Source: Mesorhizobium loti
GTDB taxonomy: Bacteria; Pseudomonadota; Alphaproteobacteria; Rhizobiales; Rhizobiaceae
Direction: 5' to 3'
Assembly (NCBI GenBank): GCA_014189435.1
Contig: CP050293.1
Coordinates: 6,701,001-6,765,000 of the forward strand
DNA: 64,000 nucleotides
Positions 16,432 through 24,010 of this stretch are shown here, piece after piece (position 1 is the stretch's first letter; every line of letters starts with the position of its first letter). The notes below the pieces were generated by a model. It did no database searches and was not told the DNA's origin. It was given only the letters and a program-made list of their open reading frames with translations. A program made the position numbers and the translations under genes.

Positions 16432-17079
16432 TCAGTCCTCGAAGCGCGGCGCGGTCTCGTCGAGCAGCGCGTTGGCGGTGGCGACCGCTGTCTTGGGATC
16501 GGTGCCGTCGGCGAACACGGCGCTCGACAGCGCCACGAACTCGGCACCTGTGGCGCCCACGGCTTCCACCGAGGCGATGTCGGACCCGGCCATGACGATG
16601 CACGGGATCTGGATCATGTCGGCCCACCATGCGCCGAGCGACAGATTGCGCGGATGCGGTTCGGGCTTGTTGTCGTAGCCGAAGCGGCCAAAGAAGATGT
16701 AGTCGGGCCGTGTCTCGCCAAGCTCGAGCGCGTCGTCACGCGTCTTGGCGCCGCCGGTGCCGACCATCATCTTTGCCTGGAAATGTTCGATCGTCTCGCC
16801 GAGTTCGGCCTTGGAGACTTCGACATGGATGCCGTCGGCCTGGACGCGGCCGGCTATGCGGGTGTCGCCGGCGATGATGACAGCAACTCCGGCGGCCTGC
16901 GCCGCCGGCACGATCTGTTCGGCGAAAGCCTGGAAGGAGGCCTCATCCATGCCGTTCTCGGGCAGGATCAGCGAAGCGACGTCGCCGCCTTCGAATGCCG
17001 CGACAATACGGGCCGCCGGCACGCCTGGCGGTGCGATCAGTACGATGCGACAGCGGTTGGGGGGCGTTGCGTCATTCAT
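16432..17079 (-). CDS. ThiE-like TIM-barrel protein (degenerate thiamine phosphate synthase)
   Basis: The 215-residue protein follows the ThiE/TenI barrel from end to end: VIIAGDTRIAGRVQADGIHVE, PDYIFFGRFG, IPCIVMAGSDIASVEAVGATGAEFVALSSAVF. Several positions expected in active ThiE are changed. The usual QLR(E/D)K stretch reads LILPENG, the GVSTH loop reads GTGGAK, and the G-P-(V/I)-F-x-T-x-(T/S)-K phosphate segment reads GRFGYDNKP. It may therefore be a relative with another substrate. It is in an operon with a secreted Sel1-repeat protein, not with thiamine genes. Confidence 0.75.
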   Translation of the reverse strand: MNDATPPNRCRIVLIAPPGVPAARIVAAFEGGDVASLILPENGMDEASFQAFAEQIVPAAQAAGVAVIIAGDTRIAGRVQADGIHVEVSKAELGETIEHFQAKMMVGTGGAKTRDDALELGETRPDYIFFGRFGYDNKPEPHPRNLSLGAWWADMIQIPCIVMAGSDIASVEAVGATGAEFVALSSAVFADGTDPKTAVATANALLDETAPRFED

Positions 17080-17145
17080 GGTTCTTCGGGTCCCGCGTTT
17101 CGCCTATGCCGGGCGAAGATGGTTGGATTGCGGCATAGAGCAAAG

Positions 17146-17208
17146 TGCCCGCCTTGAACAGGCGGGCAGCCGGGATCGCGATGTTTGACCCGCCGGCAGC
17201 CGGCGGGG
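17146..17208. other. Two adjacent GC hairpins between the EamA exporter and ThiE-like genes
   Basis: GCCCGCC/GGCGGGC (17147-17167) and CCCGCCGG/CCGGCGGG (about 17190-17208) form two strong stems without a T run. They may end transcripts by folding or stabilise 3' ends. Confidence 0.35.
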
Positions 17209-17213
17209 GCGCT

Positions 17214-18119
17214 TCACTTGATCGGGTGCGGGCTCGCGACGGGTGTTTTGCTCTTCCACAGCGTCCAGCCGAGATTCATGCCGGCGGCGGCGATCAGGAT
17301 GGCGGTGGCGCCGACGATCTGGCTCAGATGCAGCCGATGGCCGAAGGCTACGACATCGACCAGAATGGCGACGACGGGATAGATGAAGGACAGCGATCCC
17401 TGCAGATGCGTAGGCAGCTTCTGGATGGCGCCGTACATGAGTATGTACATCAGGCCGGTATGGACGATGCCGAGCGTCGCCAGCATGGCCCAGCTCCAGG
17501 CATCGGCCGGAAGCTGTGAAAGATTGGCGAAGGGCGCCAGCATGATGACGCCGACGCAGACCTGGATCAACGCGATGAGGTGCGGCGGCGTGCCCTTGAG
17601 CTTCTTGGTGACGATGGCGGCGACAGCCCAGAAGAAAGCCGCGCCGAGCGCCATGACGATGCCGGTGAAATAATCCGTGCCGATATCGCCAGCGTCGGGA
17701 GCCGACTGCACGATCAGCACCATGCCGGCGAAGGCGATGGCCAGCCAGGTCAGCTTGGTCAGGGTCAGCCGCTCGGCGAAGAACAGCGCGCCGAAGCCGA
17801 CCAGCATGAAGGGCTGCGTGTTGTAGACGGCGGTGGCGATCGAAATCGACGCGCGCGAGAATGCGCTGAACAGCAGAAGCCAGTTGACGACGATGGCGAC
17901 GCCGCCGAGCGCAGCGATGCCGATGATGCGCAGCGACAGCCTGTTGCGCAGCAACCCGAGGGCGGTGCAGATGATGAGCAGCGTCAGCGCGCCGAAAGCG
18001 CAACGCCAGAACACCACATCCATAATCGGCTGGCCCGACAGGACGACGAACCATCCGATCGTTCCCAGGATCGCCATTGCGGCCGACATTTCGACCGTGC
18101 CGCGCACTGTTTCGTTCAC
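17214..18119 (-). CDS. EamA/DMT-family exporter
   Basis: The 301-residue inner-membrane protein has ten hydrophobic segments arranged as two EamA repeats, with IATAVYNTQPFMLVGFGALFF in the first and LSFIYPVVAILVDVVAFG in the second. Family members export amino acids or other metabolites. It starts at a GTG (18119) with GGAGG upstream. It diverges from an Lrp/AsnC regulator, a common pairing for amino acid exporters. The substrate is probably an amino acid or analogue, by inference. Confidence 0.9.
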   Translation of the reverse strand: MNETVRGTVEMSAAMAILGTIGWFVVLSGQPIMDVVFWRCAFGALTLLIICTALGLLRNRLSLRIIGIAALGGVAIVVNWLLLFSAFSRASISIATAVYNTQPFMLVGFGALFFAERLTLTKLTWLAIAFAGMVLIVQSAPDAGDIGTDYFTGIVMALGAAFFWAVAAIVTKKLKGTPPHLIALIQVCVGVIMLAPFANLSQLPADAWSWAMLATLGIVHTGLMYILMYGAIQKLPTHLQGSLSFIYPVVAILVDVVAFGHRLHLSQIVGATAILIAAAGMNLGWTLWKSKTPVASPHPIK

Positions 18120-18205
18120 AACAAACCTCCGTATCCCTGCAACCGCTATAATCTCATGCGGCTACGCGGCTTTCCATCGGATGAGAAAGGATGTATGGTT
18201 AAATG

Positions 18206-18222
18206 GCCTAATTATATTAGGC
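18206..18222. promoter_or_regulatory. Perfect 17-bp palindrome, probable Lrp operator
   Basis: GCCTAAT-TAT-ATTAGGC is a perfect 7-3-7 inverted repeat with an AT-rich centre. It sits 30 bp before the Lrp start in the 132-bp divergent region shared with the EamA exporter. Size and position fit autoregulation by an Lrp/AsnC protein. Confidence 0.65.
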
Positions 18223-18251
18223 GACGGTTCCAAATCGGCAGGAAATGTAAA

Positions 18252-18728
18252 ATGCTGGACGATCTCGACCGAAATCTCCTCGAAATCCTGGTCAAGGATG
18301 CGCGGACCTCGCTGAAGGAACTGGCCGCCCAGGTCGGGCTGTCGTCGCCAAGCGTTTCGGAGCGGCTGCGACGGCTCGAGGAGCGCGGCGTCATCCGAGC
18401 GTTCACCGTCGAGATCGATCCGCTGGCGCTTGGTTATACCTTGCAGGCCATCGTGCGCATCCGACCTCTGCCCGGCAAGTTGCACATCGTGCAGAAGTTG
18501 ATCGAGGAGATCCCCGAATTCGGCGAATGCGACAAGGTGACCGGCGATGACTGCTTCGTCGCCCGTCTGTTCGTGCGCTCGATCGGCGATCTCGACGGGA
18601 TTCTCGACCGCATCGCCGACAAGGCCGAGACAAGCACCGCCATCATCAAGGCGCAACCGATCCGGCGGCGGCCGCCACCGCTCGACGCAACCTCTCGGGA
18701 CAGGGCAAAGGTCCCGCAGGCATCCTGA
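18252..18728 (+). CDS. Lrp/AsnC-family transcriptional regulator
   Basis: The 158-residue protein has an N-terminal winged helix-turn-helix (LKELAAQVGLSSPSVSERLRRLEE) and a C-terminal ligand-binding RAM domain with ECDKVTGDDCFVARLFV. It should form octamers or dimers that respond to an amino acid. The ATG at 18252 (MLDDLDRN) has AGGAAA upstream. It probably controls the divergent EamA exporter through the palindrome at 18206. Confidence 0.93.
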   Translation: MLDDLDRNLLEILVKDARTSLKELAAQVGLSSPSVSERLRRLEERGVIRAFTVEIDPLALGYTLQAIVRIRPLPGKLHIVQKLIEEIPEFGECDKVTGDDCFVARLFVRSIGDLDGILDRIADKAETSTAIIKAQPIRRRPPPLDATSRDRAKVPQAS

Positions 18729-18831
18729 GCCGGGCCGGCCACGCCCTGGGTTTCAGAGGAGCTGGCCGCAGCGGGTGGAAAGCCGGCGGCCGGTTGGTTA
18801 GGGTGCCGGTCCAAACGAGGCTGAGACGATA

Positions 18832-19560
18832 ATGGCGCAGAACATATACGACCGCGAGGATTTCTTCGCAGGCTACAGCCAGCTCGGCCGCTCCGTGGAG
18901 GGCCTGGATGGTGCCGCCGAGTGGCCGGCGCTGCGCGCGATGCTGCCCGATGTCAGCGGCTTGAGGGTTGTCGATCTCGGCTGCGGCTTCGGCTGGTTCT
19001 GCCGCTGGACCCGCGCGCATGGGGCGGCGCAGGTGCTTGGCCTGGATCTGTCGGAGAAAATGCTTGCCCGGGCGAGGGCCGCCGGCCCGGATGCTGGGAT
19101 AAGCTATGAGACAGCCGATCTCGATCGGCTCAGTCTGCCGGAAGCCAGCTTCGATCTCGTCTACAGCTCGCTCGCCTTGCACTATGTCGAGGATGTGCGG
19201 CGTCTGTTCGGGACCGTGCACCAGGCCCTGTCGCCCGGCGGGCATTTCGTTTTCTCGACCGAGCATCCGATCTTCATGGCGCCGACCAATCCTGGCTGGT
19301 CGATCGATGCCGCGGGAAGAAAGACATGGCCTGTCGACCAGTATCTGGTGGAGGGGCCGCGCAGCACCGACTGGCTGGCCAACGGCGTGGTGAAACATCA
19401 CCGCACGATCGGCACCACGCTCAACGCCCTGATCCGATCCGGTTTCACCATCGACCAGGTCGAGGAATTCCGCCCGACCGATGCGCAGATCGCGGCCAAG
19501 CCGGAACTGGCGGAGGAACTCGAGCGGCCGATGTTCCTGCTGGTCTCGGCCCGCCGATAG
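18832..19560 (+). CDS. Class I SAM-dependent methyltransferase
   Basis: The 242-residue protein has the Rossmann-like methyltransferase core: motif I VVDLGCGFGWF near residue 45, the acidic loop VLGLDLSEKML, then DLVYSSLALHYVED and LSPGGHFVFSTEHP. It methylates an unknown small molecule. It resembles the Methyltransf_11/UbiE-like group rather than rRNA or DNA enzymes. It is monocistronic, about 100 bp after the Lrp gene. Confidence 0.88.
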   Translation: MAQNIYDREDFFAGYSQLGRSVEGLDGAAEWPALRAMLPDVSGLRVVDLGCGFGWFCRWTRAHGAAQVLGLDLSEKMLARARAAGPDAGISYETADLDRLSLPEASFDLVYSSLALHYVEDVRRLFGTVHQALSPGGHFVFSTEHPIFMAPTNPGWSIDAAGRKTWPVDQYLVEGPRSTDWLANGVVKHHRTIGTTLNALIRSGFTIDQVEEFRPTDAQIAAKPELAEELERPMFLLVSARR

Positions 19561-19677
19561 GCACTGGCCGGCGTCGGCCGGATGTGCGGCCGCCACGCTC
19601 ATATTTGCTGTCGCTCCGCCCGGCATTCTGGGCTATTCAAGCGTCGACACGCTTTCCCTCCGGACCAGTCCCCTCCC

Positions 19678-20448
19678 ATGTCAGGCCTGCTTCTCGATCC
19701 GTGGTTCTACGCGGCCGCCATTCCGGCGGTCATTCTGGTCGGCCTGTCCAAGGGCGGCTTTGGCGGCGCTGTCGGCTTTGTCGGCGTGCCGCTGATGGCG
19801 CTGACCATGCCGCCGGTGCAGGCGGCCGCCATCCTGCTGCCGATCCTGTGCCTGATGGACATTGTCTCGGTGTGGGCATGGCGGGGTGTCTATGACCGCA
19901 AGATGCTGGTCGACATGATGCCGGGCGCCGTCATCGGCATCGGCCTCGGCTGGCTGACGGCGGCACTCGTCACCGAAGAGGCGGTGCGGCTGATCGTCGG
20001 TGCCGTCGCCATCATCTTCGTCCTGCGCTGGCTCTATCTGCAGTTCCGCCACGGCGCCGACCACGCGGCCGCGCCCAACCGCGTGGCCGCCGCCGTCTGG
20101 GGCACGGTCGCCGGCTTCACCAGCTTCGTCGCCCATGTCGGCGGCCCGCCCTTCCAGGTCTATGCCTTGCCGATCCGGCTCGATCCGAAAGTTCTGTCGG
20201 GCACCGCCGCGATCTTCTTTGCCGCCACCAATGCGCTGAAGCTGGTGCCCTATTTCGCGCTCGGCCAGTTCGACACCGCCAATCTGACAGCATCGGCGGT
20301 GCTGATGCCGCTGGCGCCGCTGTCGACCGTCGCCGGGGCGTGGCTGGTGCGTCGGATGCGGCCGGAAACCTTCTATCCCTTCACCTATGCAACCGTCGCG
20401 GTGGTGGCGCTGAAGCTGCTTTGGGATGGCATTGTTGGTCTGATGTAA
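19678..20448 (+). CDS. TauE/SafE-family sulfite/organosulfonate exporter
   Basis: The 256-residue inner-membrane protein has about eight helices and both halves of the TauE/SafE pattern: AVILVGLSKGGFGG near the start and TSFVAHVGGPPFQVYALP in the middle. The family exports small anions such as sulfite or sulfoacetate. The ATG at 19678 (MSGLLLDP) lacks a strong ribosome site, so the start is only probable. No sulfur genes are nearby, so the substrate stays open. Confidence 0.88.
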   Translation: MSGLLLDPWFYAAAIPAVILVGLSKGGFGGAVGFVGVPLMALTMPPVQAAAILLPILCLMDIVSVWAWRGVYDRKMLVDMMPGAVIGIGLGWLTAALVTEEAVRLIVGAVAIIFVLRWLYLQFRHGADHAAAPNRVAAAVWGTVAGFTSFVAHVGGPPFQVYALPIRLDPKVLSGTAAIFFAATNALKLVPYFALGQFDTANLTASAVLMPLAPLSTVAGAWLVRRMRPETFYPFTYATVAVVALKLLWDGIVGLM

Positions 20449-20488
20449 AATAGGTGAGGCGGCTGCCAGCCGTCCTCACTGCCAGGGG

Positions 20489-21040
20489 TCAGACTGCGCT
20501 CGGAACGAGGCGGCGGCTGCCGCCAAAGGCAAGTGTGGCGCCCACCACAACGACCAGCACCATGCCGGCGAGGATGCCGATGTCATGCACGGTCGGCTTG
20601 AGCACCATGTCGGCAATGATCACCAGCATCACCGCATAGTCGAAGCGTGCCGCGCTCATCATGCGTTCACCGATGGCTAGAACAGCTGGTGTGACGCCTT
20701 CCTTGGCAATCATCGCGCCCATGCGCTCGCCGGTCGGCTTGAAGATGAGCATGCCGATCGAAAAGGTCGTGGCGTAGCCGGCCAGGCCGATCAGGATCCA
20801 CAGATCGGAGAAGCCGACCCAGAACCAGCACATGATGAGACCGAAGATCAGCGTCAGCATCGACATCGGCGCAAAGAACCTGCCGCCCAGCTGACCACTG
20901 GCGCGCATCGCCTGCAGTTTTTCCTCGATGTTGCCCGCCCGTTCGGCAAGCACGCCGAGAAGGAACAGCACGAAGCCACCGCCGACCCACAGAATGGCCG
21001 TGGCGACGTGGAGGAATTTTACGATCGAGTACCAGTCCAT
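20489..21040 (-). CDS. DUF2269-type integral membrane protein
   Basis: The 183-residue protein has four or five hydrophobic segments and begins with a helix typical of DUF2269 (FLHVATAILWVGGGFVLFLL); the His there could bind heme. A second segment reads FFAPMSMLTLIFGLIMCWFW. The family has no assigned function. It is convergent with the TauE/SafE gene and stands alone. Confidence 0.8.
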   Translation of the reverse strand: MDWYSIVKFLHVATAILWVGGGFVLFLLGVLAERAGNIEEKLQAMRASGQLGGRFFAPMSMLTLIFGLIMCWFWVGFSDLWILIGLAGYATTFSIGMLIFKPTGERMGAMIAKEGVTPAVLAIGERMMSAARFDYAVMLVIIADMVLKPTVHDIGILAGMVLVVVVGATLAFGGSRRLVPSAV

Positions 21041-21368
21041 GGGTTGCTCCTGCAGTGTTCCGGTCAGGTTTGCGGCGGCGCGGATTGGCGCTGGCCGTCA
21101 GAGGAGCGAGCGTTTAGCGCCACGCCTGTTTCGGAACGATGTCACGAAAAATCCGGCTCTGTTTCAGCGCAATGAAGAAGCGGCTGAGATCGTGAACGCG
21201 CTATCTGATTTCCTGCTAATGTACGAATCGTCGGGAGGGGTTGGCGCGACATCGTCCGGAAACATCGCCGATGCTAGTGCGCTAACGCCGGGAGCCCGGT
21301 GGCGACAACAGTCGCCTGACGATCAACCCATTCCCGAGAAACGGGAAAAGGCAATTCGAGGGGACATT
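21041..21368. other. 328-bp intergenic region, long leader
   Basis: The region separates the DUF2269 gene and the small membrane protein at 21369. I see no convincing gene in it. Two small stems, GGCGAC/GTCGCC around 21301-21315 and CCCG/CGGG around 21333-21345, and a GAGGGGAC ribosome site lie close to the next start. It may simply be a long leader with promoters for both genes. Confidence 0.4.
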
Positions 21369-21749
21369 ATGCAAGGGGTAGCACGGAATTTCTTCACGCT
21401 GGCCATCATCTATGCGTTGTGCGGCATGGCGCTCGGTATCCACATGGCGATCAGCGATGACCATGGCCAGATGCCAACCCACGCCCACACGATGGTCGCC
21501 GGATGGCTGATGTCGGCGGTCTTCGCCTTTTTCTACCATCTGTTCCCGGCCGTCGGGCAAAAGGCCCTGGCCAAGGTTCACTTCTGGCTGACTGCCATCA
21601 GCGGTATCGGGCTCATGATCGGCCTTTACGTTCTGCTCGCCGGCAATCCGGGGATAGAACCGCTGCTCGGGATTTCCTCGATCGGGTTCTATGCGGGCAT
21701 GCTGCTGTTTGCATTCATTGCCCTGCCCGCCGTCTGGAAGACGGCCTGA
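21369..21749 (+). CDS. Small four-helix membrane protein with His motifs
   Basis: The 126-residue protein has four membrane helices. It carries a cluster of histidines in MPTHAHTMVAGWLM and FAFFYHLFP, a pattern reminiscent of two helices of heme-copper oxidase (CcoN/NorB-like) subunit I, but it is far too short to be an oxidase. A heme- or metal-binding role is possible and unproven. The ATG at 21369 follows GAGGGGAC. It lies upstream of the candidate small RNA and rcdA. Confidence 0.75.
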   Translation: MQGVARNFFTLAIIYALCGMALGIHMAISDDHGQMPTHAHTMVAGWLMSAVFAFFYHLFPAVGQKALAKVHFWLTAISGIGLMIGLYVLLAGNPGIEPLLGISSIGFYAGMLLFAFIALPAVWKTA

Positions 21750-21822
21750 AGCCCAAAGGCAAGGTGAGGCTGTGCTGTTACGGCACAAGATAGCGGCGTT
21801 CGGTCAAAAAACGTCCGCACCG

Positions 21823-21837
21823 TTAAGGCTTCATTAA
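21823..21837. promoter_or_regulatory. Perfect CtrA box before the candidate small RNA
   Basis: TTAA-GGCTTCA-TTAA is a perfect match to the CtrA consensus TTAA-N7-TTAA. A -10-like TACTAT follows at 21852-21857, so the box overlaps the -35 position, the usual place for activation by CtrA. Confidence 0.65.
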
Positions 21838-21863
21838 GCTTTACAGGTGTTTACTATGTTCAT

Positions 21864-21960
21864 CCAGTGATCTGGATTCTTACCGAGTGGTTGGAGCCAC
21901 TTTGTTTGACGCCTCCCTGTTAAACTCCTGAGAGCCGCCTTATCCGCGGCTCTTTTTTTG
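21864..21960 (+). ncRNA. Candidate small RNA with CtrA-type promoter
   Basis: No convincing reading frame occurs here. The interval begins about seven bases after a TACTAT -10 element and ends at a textbook terminator: stem GAGCCGC/GCGGCTC (21932-21952) followed by seven T. The body contains CCTCCCTG, an unpaired-looking anti-Shine-Dalgarno stretch often seen in rhizobial trans-acting RNAs. The estimated length is about 97 nt. It could instead be the 3' end of the 21369 mRNA, but that gene stops 180 bp upstream and a separate promoter is visible. Confidence 0.5.
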
Positions 21961-22017
21961 TCCGCATTTTCTCTTTTCGTTCGAATTTCAGAGGGGACGC
22001 CCGACATCGGCTCGCCG

Positions 22018-22032
22018 TTAACCTTCTGTTAA
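22018..22032. promoter_or_regulatory. Perfect CtrA box upstream of rcdA
   Basis: TTAA-CCTTCTG-TTAA matches the CtrA consensus exactly and lies 115 bp before the rcdA ATG. In Caulobacter rcdA is itself under CtrA control, so a feedback loop is plausible. Confidence 0.65.
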
Positions 22033-22146
22033 ACATGTGCTTGCCTTCACCGGTGACGAAGCGCATTTTCAAGCTTCAGTCAGCTAGGGTTCCGGGTGTA
22101 TCGGCAGGGAGCCGAATCAGCCGGTTGCAAGTGCAGGGGCGTATCA

Positions 22147-22680
22147 ATGAACGAGCCTTCGAAGGGCAGTGCGAAAACCGTCAAGCTGGCGGAGCGCCGG
22201 GTTTTCTCGCAATCCTTCAAGCCGCTTTACCAGGAAGGTATGGGCCTGGTCGAACAGGCGGCGGAATATCTCGACGGCAAGGGCCGGGCCGAGGCGAAGA
22301 AACTGTCCAGGCTGGCGGCCACGCTCTATGCCGCCGAATCAATGCGGCTGACCACCAGGCTGATGCAGGTTGCCTCCTGGCTGCTTTTGCAGCGCGCCGC
22401 AAATTCCGGCGAGATGACCCGCGACCAGGTCGCGTCGGAAAAGTCCAAGGTGCGTCTCGACACCGCTTCCGCCCATGACGAAGCCACCGGCTGGGCCGAA
22501 CTGCCCGAGGATTTTCTCGACCTCGTCACCCGCTCGCTGCGCCTGCAGGCGCTGGTGCGCCGCATGGACGAGGAGATTTATGGCTCCGGCGCCGTGGTCG
22601 ACATGCAACCGATGGCTCGCCGTTCCAATCCGGTTTCCGACCAGATCAGCCTGCTAAACACGGCTTTCGCCCGAGGTTAA
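22147..22680 (+). CDS. rcdA: RcdA homologue (DUF1465), regulator of CtrA degradation
   Basis: The 177-residue cytoplasmic protein is all helical and follows the DUF1465 family, to which Caulobacter RcdA belongs. Recognisable stretches are FSQSFKPLYQEGMGLVEQAA, LYAAESMRLTTRLMQVASWLL and LPEDFLDLVTRSLRLQALVRR. RcdA is an adaptor that helps ClpXP destroy CtrA at the start of replication. The ATG at 22147 has AGGGG upstream. A perfect CtrA box lies before it and ruvC follows after 76 bp. The name rests on family similarity only. Confidence 0.8.
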   Translation: MNEPSKGSAKTVKLAERRVFSQSFKPLYQEGMGLVEQAAEYLDGKGRAEAKKLSRLAATLYAAESMRLTTRLMQVASWLLLQRAANSGEMTRDQVASEKSKVRLDTASAHDEATGWAELPEDFLDLVTRSLRLQALVRRMDEEIYGSGAVVDMQPMARRSNPVSDQISLLNTAFARG

Positions 22681-22756
22681 ACCTCGCTCCGCATTTCCGT
22701 TTCCGGTTTGTTCACATTTCGCTGGCATCGCTATCGGCCGGAGGTAAACTCGGCAC

Positions 22757-23266
22757 ATGGCGGAAGCGATTCGTATCATCGGTATCGATCCCGGGCTTCG
22801 GCGCACCGGCTGGGGCATCGTCGAAAGCCTCGGCAATTCGCTGCGCTTCATTGCCTCCGGCACGGTAAAGTCCGACGACAAGGCGGCGCTGGCGACGCGG
22901 CTGTGCCAATTGCATGACGGGCTAGCCGAGATCCTGCATAGCGCCATGCCGCACGAGGCGGCCGTCGAACAGACCTTCGTCAACAAGGACGCCGTGGCGA
23001 CGCTGAAACTCGGCCAGGCGCGCGGCATCGCCATGCTGGTGCCGGCGCGTGCGGGCCTCGTCGTTGCCGAGTATGCGCCCAATGCGGTCAAGAAGGCGGT
23101 GATCGGCGTTGGCCATGGCGACAAGAAGCAGATTCACATGATGGTGAAAGTGCTGTTGCCGAAAGCCATTTTCGATACCGAACATGCCGCCGACGCGCTG
23201 GCCATCGCCATCTGCCACGCGCATCACCGGCAAAGCGTGGCCTACAGGATGGCGCTTGCCGGTTAG
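22757..23266 (+). CDS. ruvC: Holliday junction resolvase RuvC
   Basis: The 169-residue endonuclease cuts Holliday junctions moved by RuvAB. The catalytic acids are visible: Asp11 in [13 protein letters not shown], Glu71 in [10 protein letters not shown], and the C-terminal pair in [15 protein letters not shown]. The length is normal. It is the first ruv gene here, but ruvA does not follow directly because a VapBC pair occupies the gap. The start ATG at 22757 is preceded by GGAGGT. Confidence 0.97.
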   Translation: MAEAIRIIGIDPGLRRTGWGIVESLGNSLRFIASGTVKSDDKAALATRLCQLHDGLAEILHSAMPHEAAVEQTFVNKDAVATLKLGQARGIAMLVPARAGLVVAEYAPNAVKKAVIGVGHGDKKQIHMMVKVLLPKAIFDTEHAADALAIAICHAHHRQSVAYRMALAG

Positions 23267-23274
23267 CGATGTTC

Positions 23275-23314
23275 TTGACTTGTTCACATAGTTGGAATAT
23301 TCCTTACTTGTAAG
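23275..23314 (+). promoter_or_regulatory. vapBC-1 promoter and operator
   Basis: TTGACT (23275-23280) and TATTCC (23298-23303) are spaced 17 bp. Directly at and after the -10 lies the palindrome CTTAC-TT-GTAAG (23303-23314). An AbrB-type antitoxin bound there would shut off its own promoter, which also leads into ruvA. Confidence 0.55.
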
Positions 23315-23327
23315 AAAGGTGTGTTTC

Positions 23328-23579
23328 ATGCGTGTGACGAGCAAAGGCCAAGTGACAATCCCACGGGATCTGCGGGAGACATTTGGGATTGGCGCCAACA
23401 GCGAAGTCATCTTCGGCATCGAGGGCGGCAAGATCACGATCACACCGAAGCATGACAAGGGGCGGTTGGCTGATCGCGAAAGACTGGATCGTTTTCTTGC
23501 TGCACTCGACCGGCTTGAGGGCAGCGGCGATCAGACAATGAATGCCGATGCCGTCATGGCTTTGACCCGGGATCGCTGA
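23328..23579 (+). CDS. AbrB/SpoVT-type antitoxin, VapB-like (pair 1)
   Basis: The 83-residue protein is a swapped-hairpin AbrB antitoxin: RVTSKGQVTIPRDLRETFGI binds DNA and the C-terminal tail (DRFLAALDRLEGSG) should wrap around the toxin. The ATG at 23328 has AAGGTG upstream. It is followed two bases later by the PIN-domain toxin. The pair stands inside ruvC-ruvA. It should repress its own promoter through the palindrome at 23303. Confidence 0.9.
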   Translation: MRVTSKGQVTIPRDLRETFGIGANSEVIFGIEGGKITITPKHDKGRLADRERLDRFLAALDRLEGSGDQTMNADAVMALTRDR

Positions 23580-23581
23580 TC

Positions 23582-23995
23582 TTGGCGACGCTTGTCGACA
23601 CCAACGTGCTTATCGATATCGCCGTTCGCGATCCCGTCTGGTCAAAGTGGTCGTGGTCCAAGATGGTGTCTGCCCTCGAGCAAGGCAGCCTGGTCATCAA
23701 TCAGATTATCTACGCCGAGTTTTCGATGCGCTATGAGGCGATAGACGATGTCGATGATGCCTTGCCTGAAGATGAGTTCCGGCGCGAAAGCCTCCCGTTC
23801 GAAGCGGCCTTTGCGGCATCGAGAGCGTTCTCGGTCTATCGGCGGTTGGGCGGACCCCGAGAGAAGGTGATGCCCGACTTCCTGATTGGGGCTCACGCTG
23901 CCATCCGAGGCTATCCCATTCTTACTCGCGATCCCGCAGGTTTCAGAAAGTACTTTCCAGATGTCGAGCTCATTACGCCCGATACTCATCCCTAA
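23582..23995 (+). CDS. VapC-type PIN-domain ribonuclease toxin (pair 1)
   Basis: The 137-residue PIN nuclease keeps all four acidic residues: Asp6 (LVDTNVLID), Glu46 (IYAEFS), Asp99 (MPDFLIG) and Asp117 (TRDPAGF), so it should be active. VapC toxins cut tRNA or rRNA. It starts at a TTG two bases after the antitoxin stop, which may keep toxin levels low. It ends 15 bp before ruvA and may be co-transcribed with it. Confidence 0.9.
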   Translation: MATLVDTNVLIDIAVRDPVWSKWSWSKMVSALEQGSLVINQIIYAEFSMRYEAIDDVDDALPEDEFRRESLPFEAAFAASRAFSVYRRLGGPREKVMPDFLIGAHAAIRGYPILTRDPAGFRKYFPDVELITPDTHP

Positions 23996-24010
23996 CGGGG
24001 GCTGCGTCCA

